From positions 186,001 to 250,000 of the forward strand of contig JAACJM010000038.1 in the NCBI GenBank assembly GCA_013368315.1: DNA of 64,000 nt. The letters run 5' to 3'. A program made the position numbers and the translations under genes. Shown here piece by piece: positions 10,594 through 21,275 of the stretch. Position 1 is the first letter of the stretch; each line of letters begins with the position of its first letter. The DNA is from Tetrapyrgos nigripes (taxonomy: Eukaryota; Basidiomycota; Agaricomycetes; Agaricales; Campanellaceae). The notes below the pieces were generated by a model that saw nothing but the letters and a program-made list of their open reading frames with translations, did no database searches and was not told where the DNA came from.

Positions 10594-11120
10594 GGTATGT
10601 TTTATTGACTCTCTCCTTGGCTTTTCACTGACATAGTTTTCTAGTACTCGCTTTCAAGACTCTAGGACCTAATTGGATTATGTTTCCCGCCTTTGCTGTC
10701 TATTCGTTGCCTTCTGCTCTTCATCACCTTCCGTTGCTAGTGTAATTCTTTGTATGTCATAGATACTAATCATAATGTTATTGTGAGACCGTCATTAGCA
10801 GTGAGACTAATGCAAGGGTGCTCCCCTTGCTTGTGTATTCAATCTTGCTGGAAACCAACTCTAATGCCTAGAAAGATTGCATTACCCCGCAATCACTACA
10901 ATCTTTCTGTGTATTCGAACTTAGTAGAATTACTCCTCTAATTACAAAATGCGATTACAATCTTTAAAATCTTTCTAGATACTAGAGTTGTTGCCTTCAT
11001 TGCAATCCTGAGAATTGCATTGGAAGGACTACAATTACTCTCTACATTATTATACACCTGATCTACTGTAACTCAGCTCCAATCAAGTAGAATTTTTTCA
11101 GCAGTTCTTCGGATTCCCTT
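10594..11120. other. AT-rich spacer
   Basis: No gene seen. Short inverted pairs such as GAAAGATTG and CAATCTTTC near 10870-10910 and 10950 suggest remnants of small palindromic repeats, but no bounded element can be drawn. Confidence 0.4.
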
Positions 11121-11159
11121 CCTTGCAATCACATTACAAAAGGACGTACTTTTGTGTGA

Positions 11160-11830
11160 TGAATGCCATTATGGAAGATACTCCTGAGACGTCTGTACCT
11201 GTCGCTGCCCCTGATATGAAAACTCCTGCTGCCTCCAAGAAATCCAAAACTACCAAATCCTCCACTCCTGCTCTCATATTGATAAGAGCAACATCCTTAA
11301 TAAAATTCTCAACACCAGCCACACCAAAGGATTTCCTATTCCATTGGGGAATTTCTTGCAAATATGCTAGCAGAAGTTCTCAAGTTCAAAAATCCACCTC
11401 AAGTTCAGTTATTCGCACCACTCACCACCCTATCCTCCATCAATCTTGCCTCAGCAAAAACATTTATCATCGATCGACACTGTCTCATCACCATCACCAT
11501 CACTGTTGATGATAAAGAGGTCACAGCCATCCTAGATACTGGATTGATGCTGAATATTGTCAAGAAAGCCATCTGGCATGCCTCCATGGGCAGTAGACCT
11601 ATGGGAGTTCATGACGCAAACAAGGCCTTGTGAATGAAGTACCATGACTCAGGCACATCTCTTCATTGGAGACAGAGTACCATTTCATCTCCTGCTAGGA
11701 CAGCTCTGGCAGAAGGGTAATCATGTTGGAATCAATGAATGCAATGAAGAAACCTATCTAGTATTCAAAGAATGTGATTATTCAGGGGTTCTAAAGCCTA
11801 AGAGAATATGCCTCTGCCATGGGCAGGAGA
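11160..11830 (+). pseudogene. Gypsy-C gag C-terminus and protease
   Basis: The residual end of the first ORF. The aspartic protease is readable at 11364-11633: FIIDRHCLITITITVDDKEV followed by AILDTGLMLNIVKKAIW with the D-T-G catalytic triplet. The downstream segment (VPFHLLLGQLWQKGNHVGIN, YLVFKECDYSGVLKPK) matches the same part of Gypsy-B, which ends its ORF here. A frameshift after DANKAL splits the two parts. Confidence 0.85.
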
Positions 11831-11934
11831 CGTTAGTCATTTTGTTAAATCTACTTCTCATCCCCATCCTTCCTGTCCTTCACCTCACCATTTACGTTCT
11901 TTCTCACATCTTCTATCAAGTAATTCCTTTCTTA

Positions 11935-13206
11935 ATGAACAACAATATTTCCTACACTGACGATAGTGCTTGTGTCTGGGTAGTTCTTGACAATAATGAC
12001 AATGATACTACTATGGAGGAAACCACTGCACCAGCCTCATCTCCTGTTCCTGAACACATCTCTCCAACTCACACTCCTACTCCATTGGCCATCGATCATG
12101 CAGTTAGTGGCAAAATACTCATTTCTATTATCAATCCAGCACTTTTTGCCATTCCTAATCCATCTGAGAATCCTACTCCCATCATTAATTCAGTAGCCAT
12201 GAGATCTCCTTTATCAGCCACAGAGCATCATCATTGTACAGAATCCTCAGATAGTATTCCACCCCGGAGAGGACCTGAGGATTTTGCAGAACTCCCATGT
12301 GCTGTATACCTTTCTTAATGACCCTTCCACTCACATTTCTCCTCTATGCAGCTTGTTCTTCTCTTGTACCATTCAACTCGTTGACCATCTCCTTGTACCC
12401 TGTCAATCACTTCAGAACATCACCTACCACATGGATGAATGCAACGCAACCCATTAGTATCCCCAGGAGTCAAAGAGGAACTTAGGAATCTCTATGTTAA
12501 TGAAATGGGAGCTCCTATGAATATTGTGGAAATTCACCTTCTTGCTAATCAGGCAATGTTCAAATGCTGTTGTACTCTCTTTCTCACTCTCCCAGGGATG
12601 TTGATCTTCACTAATCTTGGGATGCAACTCGACTTGGAACCTTTTGGTCATAGGGAATACCATTCTATTGCAGTATGGACACCATTCATGGAGGTGTTGC
12701 AAGTAGCACTAGCCTTGCTACTCCAGAACAAGGTCCTACCTTCCTTGCAAGATATCAAGCTCCCAGCCAACAAACTTGTTGTGCCTTCTATTCTCCATGA
12801 TGTACAACAATTATGTCTTGATGAGATTATTGACTGTGGTCTCTCTGACCTACCTTTCGCTGAAGAATATTGCATCAAGTACCATGCATGCACAGACTGT
12901 CTCGATAACTTCACCTCCTACCATGCTGTTCAACCAGACCACTCTCTCTTCTGGGTAAATCCTTTCTTTGAGGATTACCAGGTGGCATTTTTATGGTCAG
13001 CTCTGGACATTTTCTGTCGAATGGACTCTTTGCCAGGATGCAAATGTACTGCTTTAGTGGTTAAAGTAAAGCACCTCCTTTGTTTAGACATGAATAACTA
13101 CCACCTCTATCATTCATATTTCCCTATGCCCCATCCACTAATTACTATACTACCTCCATTTCCTTCATTCAGGCACTTTCCATCTCGTCATGGTGAACGA
13201 TGTTAA
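11935..13206 (+). pseudogene. Gypsy-C middle ORF (unknown, between protease and RT)
   Basis: Corresponds to the 488-residue ORF of Gypsy-B. The start MNNNISYTDDSACVW parallels MDYLNISYTDDNGRNW. Shared landmarks are an acidic and threonine-rich stretch (NDTTMEETTAP), SDSIPPRRGPEDFAE, then after a frameshift NEMGAPMNIVEIHLLANQAM, LGMQLDLEPFGHREYHSIAV and a C-terminus with LPGCKCTALVVKVKHLLCLD. No known domain is recognised. Conservation of the layout between two elements argues that this is a genuine gene of the lineage rather than chance. Confidence 0.75.
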
Positions 13207-13289
13207 ACTCACTAGTAAAGCCTTTTTCTTACTACTTACATACTTATTACTTTTTGCTTACCTACAACTATAGACACTATACCTACTGA

Positions 13290-14770
13290 GTATCTATGAT
13301 CAATTACACTTGATTGTGGCAATTACTACACATTCGATGACTTAGAAGCTGACGATCTTATTATTTCTATGACAGAAGCTTCTCCCAATGTTTCCCTATC
13401 TATTCCCGATCCTCATCCTATCCCAATTTTCGTCTTAGGTGCGTTGATCAATGAACCAAACCCCTATTAGCTCCTTATTCTGAATGGGCCCACACACAAT
13501 GCCGATTTCTGGGAAATCCTCTATCTCCAACTCTCTCTCCATACACTCCTACCTCTTGTATCACTTGGGAGCACATGACAGCCCTCAAAGTCAACCCTGA
13601 TGGGTTCCTGTGGCTGGAGGAAGAAAGACTCTAAACCAAGACGCAATAGCTTTTGTAGAAACATATTGTGGCACTTTTTGGGAAGAGTACTTCTCCTACA
13701 TCTACCCTGGCAGTACCAGAATATTCCCATCCCTCCTGGAATCTCTGATAAAGTTCTTGAGCTCCTCATTGGTTCTGCGTATTGAAGAAGAATAGCACTC
13801 TTAGAATTGTCCATAGCCTGCAACCACTCAACAAAGTCACTATCAAGGATGCAGGAGTACCACCCATCCTGGATGAATTCGTGTCCTCCTAAACTGTTTT
13901 TGATTTATTTTGGGTTTCGATGCCTGCAAAGTTCATCCTGAATCTCGCAATCTTACCAGTTTCATGACACTACTGGGCCCCCTTCGCATCACTTCCCTAC
14001 CCATGGGCTATACCAATTCTCCCACTGAGTTTCAACAATATATGATTTTTATCCTTCAGGACGAAATCTCCCACACCACCATCTTTATTGATGATCTTCC
14101 CACCAAAGGCCCCTCCACACGTTACCCAGAAGTCCTTATTGTTGGACAGTGCTGTAACTTTGACAGACGACTGTCTGATCTCTCCCAAACTGACAAGATT
14201 CTTCACTGGCCCATACTTACAGATCCAAAAACAGTCTGACAATTCCTAGGCATTACTGGCACCGTACGCATCTGGATCCTGAACTATTCCCAGCATCTCT
14301 ACCACAAAGACAAACCATTTATCTGGACCAATGAGTGTCAACTCGCTTTTGATCATATCAAATCCCTTGTCTCTTCAGCACCTGCACTATGTGAAATCGA
14401 TTACACTTCATCCCTTCTGGGTTTCCTAACCATGGATTCAAGTATGACAGGAGTTGGTTTCATACTCTCCCAACTTGATGACCAACACCACCATCATCTA
14501 GCCCAATATGGTTCTCTTCCTTTCAATGAACAAGAGAGTCATTATTTCTAACCCAAAATCAAACTCTATGGTCTTTTCCAGGCCCTACAACACTAGAGAA
14601 TGGACTTACACATTGAATTAGATGCTAAGTACATAGCTGATATGCAGCCTAACACAGCTGTCAACCACTGGATCCAGGGTATATTATTATTCGACTTCAC
14701 TATCATCCATGTTCCTGCCTCCAAACACACTGGTCCTGATGCTCTCTCTCACATAGATCATGACTGCATC
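13290..14770 (+). pseudogene. pol: Gypsy-C reverse transcriptase and RNase H
   Basis: Parallels the third ORF of Gypsy-B with many breaks. Visible pieces are NYYTFDDLEADDLIISMTEA near 13320, QPLNKVTIKDAGVPPILDEF near 13830, ITSLPMGYTNSPTEFQQYM at 13990-14040, the catalytic segment IFIDDLPTKGPSTRYPE (F-I-D-D in place of Y-x-D-D) near 14080, and RNase H text around MDSSMTGVGFILSQLD near 14430. It ends with IQGILLFDFTIIHVPASKHT and DALSHIDHD near 14750. Confidence 0.85.
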
Positions 14771-14869
14771 TCACGTGGCTCAACAATATCACTCCTCCCA
14801 ACCCTTTCTCCTTCCTCTTCTTCCAATTGTACTATTCCCTCTCAACCTATTTGAGCTTCAGGCAAATTC

Positions 14870-16175
14870 AAGCCCCTATACTCCTCCTCTCCACTTTCTT
14901 TCTCAAGCAGATACCACTCTCATTGAAATCTTCCATTTTCTCAAAGATCTTACCTTTCCATCTTCTATTACAACAATTACCAATGCTTGCAGACAATTTC
15001 TCCAGAACACTAAATGATACTTTATTCAGAATGAGCAACTCTATTATTGACAAACAGGGTGGAAAACTCCCCAACTCATGGTTCTTAACCCAGAAACACG
15101 ATTATGAATACTTCTGGGACACCGAGGTGTGTCAGCAACATTCAAACTGCTCAATCTTTGATTCTATTGGCCCCACCTACGTTGAGACATCCAATTCCAT
15201 GTCCATTCATGCCACGAGTGTCAGATTCACAGTCAGCAAGCTCTCCACATCTCCTACACCATCTCTATCCCTGTTGCTTCCTTCCAAAAGGTTTATATCA
15301 ATGTTATGTTCATGCTATCTGCCTCTGGGTTTCACTACATCTTACTGGATGGTGTGAAGCATGAGCCTTATGAAAGAACAATGCCAAGTCCTTGGCTAAG
15401 TTCTTCTGGGAGCAGCTCTATTGCTGTCATGGCCTCATCGTTCACATTGTCACAGACAACAGCTCCAAAGTTAAAGCTGCTTTTTCTGACCTTCTACGTT
15501 GATTGCAGATCCATCAAGTTCACATTTCTCCCTATAATTCCAAGGCCAATGGCATGGTTGAACATGGCTACTTCATCATCCAGGAATCGTTGGTCAAAGC
15601 ATGTGAAGGCCGTATTTCTAGATGGCCCAAGCTCCTCACTACTGTGATCTTTGCAGACAACATAACTGTCTGTCACCAAACTGCCTATTCCCTCTTCTTT
15701 CTCCTCCACAGCTATCATCCCACTCTCACCTTTGACCTCGCAGAAGCCTCCTTCCTTGTAGATGGATGACATTCTCACATGACAGACATTGAATTTCTCT
15801 CTCTCCATATCCGACAACTCCAACTTTGCCCTGATGACATCATGGCTGCAGCAAATACCCTCCATTTCCACTGTTTTCAATTGAAAGAACAATTTGAGGC
15901 TAAGTATAAAAAGCAGCTGTTTACCAATTCATTCAAGGAAGGAGACTTGGTTCTAGTCTGCAATTCAAGAGTTGCTAATAACCTTGGACACAAAGCTAAG
16001 CCCCAGTGGCTAGGTCCTTATGCTATCGTATGACCCACAAAAGGAGGCTTAATGGTGCAGTTTCCCTTCAAGGAATTGCTGCTTCCCAACTCCTCTCCTG
16101 TTCCAATCTCCAACTCCAACAACTTGCCTCAGGACTCCCTGCTGCAGATGATGACTTCGAAATCACTCGACTCAG
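14870..16175 (+). pseudogene. pol: Gypsy-C integrase
   Basis: Fragments in shifting frames parallel the integrase of Gypsy-B. A zinc-finger remnant lies near 15100-15230. The core follows (FMLSASGFHYI near 15305, HIVTDNSSKVKAAF near 15440 with the second Asp kept). Next comes HQVHISPYNSKANGMVEHGY at 15510-15570, where the catalytic glutamate motif VVERG reads MVEHG. The C-terminus GDLVLVCNSRVANNLGHKAK and PQWLGPYAIV lies at 15930-16033. A stop follows where Gypsy-B continues with RRTKGG. Confidence 0.85.
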
Positions 16176-16214
16176 ACAATGACATATAGCTGCTGACAAC
16201 TAGTGTGGAGTATA

Positions 16215-16678
16215 TGTAATACCATTATTTGGTATTGTATGAAGATGCATCAGAAACAGGAAGATTGGAAACCAAAGTCACTAGTACGCTTCAGTCCCTA
16301 ATTCTTTTCCTCTCATCTCTCCATCTCAGCTCTTTTCCATATACTTCCTTATTTCATTATTTCCTATTCTTGTCTATATTTCATTTATTCTATCCTCAAT
16401 CAAACTGGAACAAGTTTCAAACACACCTTTACATGTATCATCTCATCAGTGTCTGTCTCTTATGCATTTGGTCCTTGCTATTTAGCAACTCAGATCTTGA
16501 GCCTCATTTTTGTATATATACTAATACTTGCATTGAAAATACAAGTTACCCAGTTCTAACTTCACCAATCCCAGTCTAAGTTGAATCCTATTCAAATCCC
16601 AACCTCTCAGCTCTTTCTCAGAAAGCCTTTCATTGTCCTCATCCTTTTACTGTCTTACTGTTTCCTCACTATAACTGA
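16215..16678 (+). repeat. Gypsy-C 3' LTR, left part
   Basis: Starts TGTAATACCATTATTTGG after the last integrase sequence. The start matches the Gypsy-B LTR start on the minus strand (TGTAATAC...ATTTTGGTATTTC..ATGAAGA). Its right part is found beyond the CACTA-like element at 39322-39391, where TAGATCAGTACCAC matches an internal stretch of the Gypsy-B LTR. Confidence 0.8.
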
Positions 16679-17803
16679 CACTGGGTGCAAATACTTGTAA
16701 ATCCTCTGCTTTACTGAGGTTTTACAAGAGTATTACACCAAGGCAATCAATATGTAAGACTCCTTGTCATACATTAGTATTACAAGAGACAGAAAAAATT
16801 AGAACAACCTTGTATGACCATTGTAAGTCACAAAGAAATACCATGGACTTTCAGTGTGACTTGCTGTCACTGTATACCCTTGGTGGATATACTGTGGAAT
16901 TACACAGGAATTTCAGAGTGACTTTTTGTCACAATATGTCATGTAGTAAGACACATAGGAAATACTGGAGTATTTCAGTGTGACAGATAATCACAGTATG
17001 ACAAACAGTAAGGCAAGAGAGATTTACAAAGGACTTACAAGGAAGCAAAATCTGCAGGAAATTTACAAAGTGACAATCAAGTCACAGTAATACACTTGTA
17101 AGACTAGCTGTATTATGAAGGAATTACAAGAAACATTTGCTACAAACACGGGTAAATCCTCAGCCTTACTGGAGTATTACAAGAGTATTATGGGAAACCA
17201 ATCAATATGTAAGTTGGCTTGACTTACAAGTGTATTACAAAATGGACAAAAAATGAGGACTATTCTGAAAGACCATTGTAAGCTGCAAGGACATACCATG
17301 GACTTTCAGTGTGAGGCTTTGTCACAGTATGTCTTCTTGTAAAACAGAACTGAAATACCAGGGTATTACAGTGTGAGATAATGTCACAGTAAGACAATTG
17401 GTAAACCAAGTAAAATTTACAGAGGACTTACCAGAAGGTAGAACTTGAAAGGGAATTACAAGATGCAGGTTTTAGAAGTCTATCTCGTAAGTCTCTGGAA
17501 AAAACCTGCATGCTAAATGGAGAATATACAGTGTGACAGACTGGTCACAGTAAGACACTTGTAAGTCACAAGACATTACAATGACATTATTGAAAAGTAA
17601 CTATTTTGTAAGTCATCATGTATATCCAATGGACTTACAAGAGACTTGTTGGATGGATTTGCAGTGCATGTCAATTAAGTAATACAGAAGGGCTTACTGA
17701 AAATTTACAGGATGTAATACAATGAATTCATTCAACCAGGTTAATTAAATTTTACTAAATATAAATAGACAGCTCAGGCTGGACAGGAAAAGGACAGACT
17801 ACT
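16679..17803 (+). repeat. Left terminal inverted repeat with subterminal motif array
   Basis: Pairs with 38055-39318 at near identity over its length, apart from about 87-bp and 47-bp gaps. The array is packed with short motifs in both orientations: CTTGTAA/TTACAAG and paired TGTGAC...GTCACA every 60-120 bp (for example near 16856-16875, 16917-16935 and 16978-16998). Dense subterminal repeats of this kind bind transposase in plant CACTA elements. The gaps fall between direct repeats such as GTCACAGTAT, suggesting slippage deletions on the left arm. Confidence 0.9.
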
Positions 17804-18039
17804 GTGTCTGCGTTGTCATCTTCGTCTGCCTTGTCTGCCTCATCTGCTCCATCTGCCTGTTCTGCCTGGTCTGCCTGGTCTGCTCCATCTGCCTGGTCTG
17901 CCTGGTCTGCCAAGGCAGACAAGGCAGACAAGGCAGACAAGGCAGACAAGGCAGACGAAGATGACAACGCAGACACAGGAGTCTGCCCTTTTCCTGTCCA
18001 GCCTGAGCTGTCTATTTATATTTAGTAAAATTTAATTAA
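17741..18039. repeat. Near-perfect 300-bp palindrome at TIR-satellite junction
   Basis: Left arm TTAATTAAATTTTACTAAAT and right arm ending TTTAGTAAAATTTAATTAA mirror each other. They enclose the boundary module (AGCTCAGGCTGGACAGGAAA and its complement) and GCAGAC units that switch from CTGCC to GGCAG orientation near 17887. The right half repeats the TIR edge facing inward, so the TIR boundary is locally duplicated and inverted. The same boundary module is seen at 34213-34258 and 38031-38110. Confidence 0.85.
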
Positions 18040-19653
18040 CGCAGACCAGGCAGACCAGGCAGACCAGGCAGATGGAGCAGACGAGGCAGACCAGGCAGAA
18101 GAAGCAGACAAGGCAGACGGGGCAGACGGAGCAGACAAGGCAGACAAGGCAGACAAGGCAGACGTGAGGCTGACGGAGCTGACAGAGCAGATGAGGCAGA
18201 CAAGGCAGACACGAGGCAGACAAGGCAGACGCAAGGCAGACGAGGCAGACGCAAGGCAGACGAGGCAGACGCGAGGCAGACGAGGCAGACGCGAGGCAGA
18301 CGAGGCAGACGCGAGGCAGACGAGGCAGACGCGAGGCAGACGAGGCAGACGCGAGGCAGACGAGGCAGACGCGAGGCAGACGAGGCAGACGCGAGGCAGA
18401 CGAGGCAGACGCGAGGCAGACGAGGCAGACGCGAGGCAGACGAGGCAGACGCGAGGCAGACGAGGCAGACGCGAGGCAGACGAGGCAGACGCGAGGCAGA
18501 CGAGGCAGACGCGAGGCAGACGAGGCAGACGCGAGGCAGACGAGGCAGACGCGAGGCAGACGAGGCAGACGCGAGGCAGACGAGGCAGACGCGAGGCAGA
18601 CGAGGCAGACGCGAGGCAGACGAGGCAGACGCGAGGCAGACGAGGCAGACGCGAGGCAGACGAGGCAGACGCGAGGCAGACGAGGCAGACGCGAGGCAGA
18701 CGAGGCAGACGCGAGGCAGACGAGGCAGACGCGAGGCAGACGAGGCAGACGCGAGGCAGACGAGGCAGACGCGAGGCAGACGAGGCAGACGCGAGGCAGA
18801 CGAGGCAGACGCGAGGCAGACGAGGCAGACGCGAGGCAGACGAGGCAGACGCGAGGCAGACGAGGCAGACGCGAGGCAGACGAGGCAGACGCGAGGCAGA
18901 CGAGGCAGACGCGAGGCAGACGAGGCAGACGCGAGGCAGACGAGGCAGACGCGAGGCAGACGAGGCAGACGCGAGGCAGACGAGGCAGACGCGAGGCAGA
19001 CGAGGCAGACGCGAGGCAGACGAGGCAGACGCGAGGCAGACGAGGCAGACGCGAGGCAGACGAGGCAGACGCGAGGCGAGGCAGACGCGAGGCAGACGAG
19101 GCAGACGCGAGGCAGACGAGGCAGACGCGAGGCAGACGAGGCAGACGCGAGGCAGACGAGGCAGACGCGAGGCAGACGAGGCAGACGCGAGGCAGACGAG
19201 GCAGACGCGAGGCAGACGAGGCAGACGCGAGGCAGACGAGGCAGACGCGAGGCAGACGAGGCAGACGCGAGGCAGACGAGGCAGACGCGAGGCAGACGAG
19301 GCAGACGCGAGGCAGACGAGGCAGACGCGAGGCAGACGAGGCAGACGCGAGGCAGACGAGGCAGACGCGAGGCAGACGAGGCAGACGCGAGGCAGACGAG
19401 GCAGACGCGAGGCAGACGAGGCAGACGCGAGGCAGACGAGGCAGACGCGAGGCAGACGAGGCAGACGCGAGGCAGACGAGGCAGACGCGAGGCAGACGAG
19501 GCAGACGCGAGGCAGACGAGGCAGACGCGAGGCAGACGAGGCAGACTCGAGGCAGACGAGGCAGACTCGAGGCAGACGAGGCTGACGGAGCTGACAGAGC
19601 AGATGAGGCAGACGAGGCAGACGAAGCAGATGGAGCAGACAAGGCAGACAGAG
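18037..19653. repeat. GGCAGAC satellite with 20-bp perfect unit
   Basis: From about 18040 to 18230 the units are 9-bp-like and variable. From about 18241 to 19575 the array is an almost perfect 20-bp unit, GGCAGACGAGGCAGACGCGA, repeated about 66 times with one internal slip near 19073. The unit is a 9-mer AGGCAGACG plus an 11-mer AGGCAGACGCG. Because 20 is not a multiple of 3 and the unit contains no stop in any frame, long open frames of 470-580 residues appear on both strands. These are artefacts of the repeat and not genes. The array continues at 33798 after the Gypsy-A insertion. Confidence 0.95.
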
Positions 19654-20194
19654 TGATGCGCGCAAAATTAACGCTCGAGATATCTCCTCAGACTTGATCA
19701 AAGTCAGAGAATCCCGATGAGAGTTGATTCCCTCGATAAGTGCCTCAAAACTGAACAATAACGAGATTTTGAGAGTGTGAGGATGAATGGTAGATATCTG
19801 AGATATCTAAAAGAAGTTAACAATCACCTAGGCTGAGACTGATTTGGGGAAAAGCTTGAGATGCAAGGATCTGGGTTGCTCACTGTACTTAGCTACTTAT
19901 TTATACATTTGTACTTACTTGGCAGCTGCATAAGGCTGTGTAAATAAGAATGTATCATAAGTAGGAAGTTTGAAGAAATCTGAAAATATATTTAAGTTGC
20001 AAATGTCCATGAGTCACTATGACTTGACTATGACTTGTTGTGACTTGTCTGAAAATAAGGCAGTACAATATTTGAAAAGGAAAATAGTAAATCAAAAGAA
20101 AATGAGAAAGAGATGAAATAAAAGATGAAACTATCATCCTCGGAATACTTGTCCTATGTAATACTTATGACAATACCATTTTATGGTATGTCAT
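19654..20194 (-). repeat. Gypsy-A 3' LTR
   Basis: Plus-strand text runs from TGATGCGCGCAAAATT to GGTATGTCA. On the element strand it opens TGACATACCATAAAATGG and continues as an imperfect hairpin with ATGGTATTGTCA. It matches 23936-24466 and 33769-33797, apart from an ~18-bp deletion near 19830 and scattered transitions. Confidence 0.9.
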
Positions 20195-20223
20195 CCCCCG
20201 GACACTTGAGAATGCAACTGTCC

Positions 20224-20470
20224 TCAGTTGCTGTCCTCTTCATCTGAAATTTGTTGATTGGGCTCAGCTTCAGAGTCAGACTCCATGATTACTTGTGGCT
20301 CTCTGTATTCAGCCTCGAGTTTTTCATCATTGGGTGGCAATCCTTCTGCAAGTTTCTGTAGAGAAGGACTCGAACGAGATATATATGGCAAAAGTCACGA
20401 GGCAGCGATTCCTTGGAGTGATATCGCACTGTTAAGTTCACAAAGAACATAACTACCACCTTTTGTTTGT
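20224..20470 (-). pseudogene. pol: Gypsy-A residual pol C-terminus
   Basis: On the minus strand this reads KGGSYVLCELNSAISLQGIA, then a TGA stop, then LLPYISRSSPSLQKLAEGLP and an acidic tail to the stop at 20224-20226. It corresponds to the end of the integrase ORF of Gypsy-B (KGGSYVIRELNGAVLLQGIA). It is joined directly to the middle ORF near 20470, marking the deletion that removed RT to integrase. Confidence 0.85.
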
Positions 20471-21128
20471 TCCTTTTGTAAGTGTAATGATCTGTGAGAA
20501 GAATGATTTGAGGAAGCTCGAGAGGAGCATTCCTATCAGTGACCCAACATTCAAACACAAATCTAACCTCCTCACTCTCCTTATATTCCTTGAAATTCAT
20601 GATCCAGTGCATCCTTTCGAGGATAACAGGATCCTCTTCTTCTCCATAGGCTTTGAAGTGAAAAGATCTCGAGAACGAGATCATGCGATCAACAGTGGAG
20701 TTGAGATGGGAATATAACAAAGATCTGAGAAGAGTTTCTGAAGAGCCAGGTGTATCCGTGATGATGAGGGAACTATTCATGTCATCCTCTTGAATTAGAG
20801 AATACTTCTCAGCGAGTTGACAACGAGCACATTCGAGGGGAGAGATAAGCGATGGAAGACTATCGGAAATGGAAGAATTTGTCGAGAAAATGGAATCGTC
20901 AGAAGATACTGACGGAAAGCGGATAATAGCAGGCTGATCTGCAAAGGGAAGGGTGTCCCAAGAAGGGGAAGGATGACCTTCAGGTAGGCAATAGACGCCT
21001 GGAATAATTGCATTGTGAATTTCAGCATCAGGAGTTGATCCAGTGTTGAGGATATTGATATCTGCAGCCCTGACTGGCTGAGGAGGAGCCAAAGACTGAG
21101 TAGATGCTGGGGTAGATTGCTGAGACAT
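20470..21128 (-). CDS. Gypsy-A middle ORF, unknown function
   Basis: An open frame from MSQQSTPASTQSLAPPQPVR at 21128, preceded by in-frame upstream codons to 21251. It is Ser/Pro-rich at the start and later carries a cysteine pair (CARCQLAEKYSLIQED) and aromatic stretches (EDPVILERMHWIMNFKEYKE, VRFVFECWVTDRNAP). It occupies the slot after the gag-protease stop that the 488-residue ORF fills in Gypsy-B, but I see no convincing similarity between the two. Either this slot varies between families or the deletion joined foreign text here. It reads on in frame into pol-tail sequence in the wrong phase, ending at 20289. No domain recognised. Confidence 0.5.
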
Positions 21129-21275
21129 GAAACTGAATAGAGATGCGAAAGATGAGATGTGGAATGAGCTGAATTGCTGAGTAGTTGTTGAGTTGTTGAG
21201 CGGTTTAAATAGATTTGTGGGAGTGTCCATTTCGAAAAGTCCATAAGACAAATGGTACCGGGGAGGTGATGAAGT

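Larger units (their letters stand above)
11160..16678 (+). mobile_element. Gypsy-C: 5'-truncated Ty3/gypsy element
   Basis: A degraded relative of Gypsy-B. It begins inside the gag-protease ORF and lacks a 5' LTR. It then runs through protease, the middle ORF, reverse transcriptase/RNase H and integrase to a 3' LTR at 16215. The order and the wording of each segment parallel Gypsy-B on the other strand. Many stops and small indels mark it as the oldest element of this lineage in the window. Its 3' LTR is broken at 16678 by the CACTA-like insertion and resumes at 39322. Confidence 0.88.

Noticed and set aside
16679..17760. Possible CRISPR-like array from regularly spaced TGTGAC/GTCACA motifs
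   Set aside because: Motifs are short, irregularly spaced and in both orientations inside a transposon TIR; the DNA is eukaryotic.
18022..19758. Open frames of 470-580 residues on both strands across the satellite
   Set aside because: The 20-bp unit has no stop in any frame, so all frames stay open; the low-complexity products (SAS, RQT, ADE repeats) are repeat artefacts.
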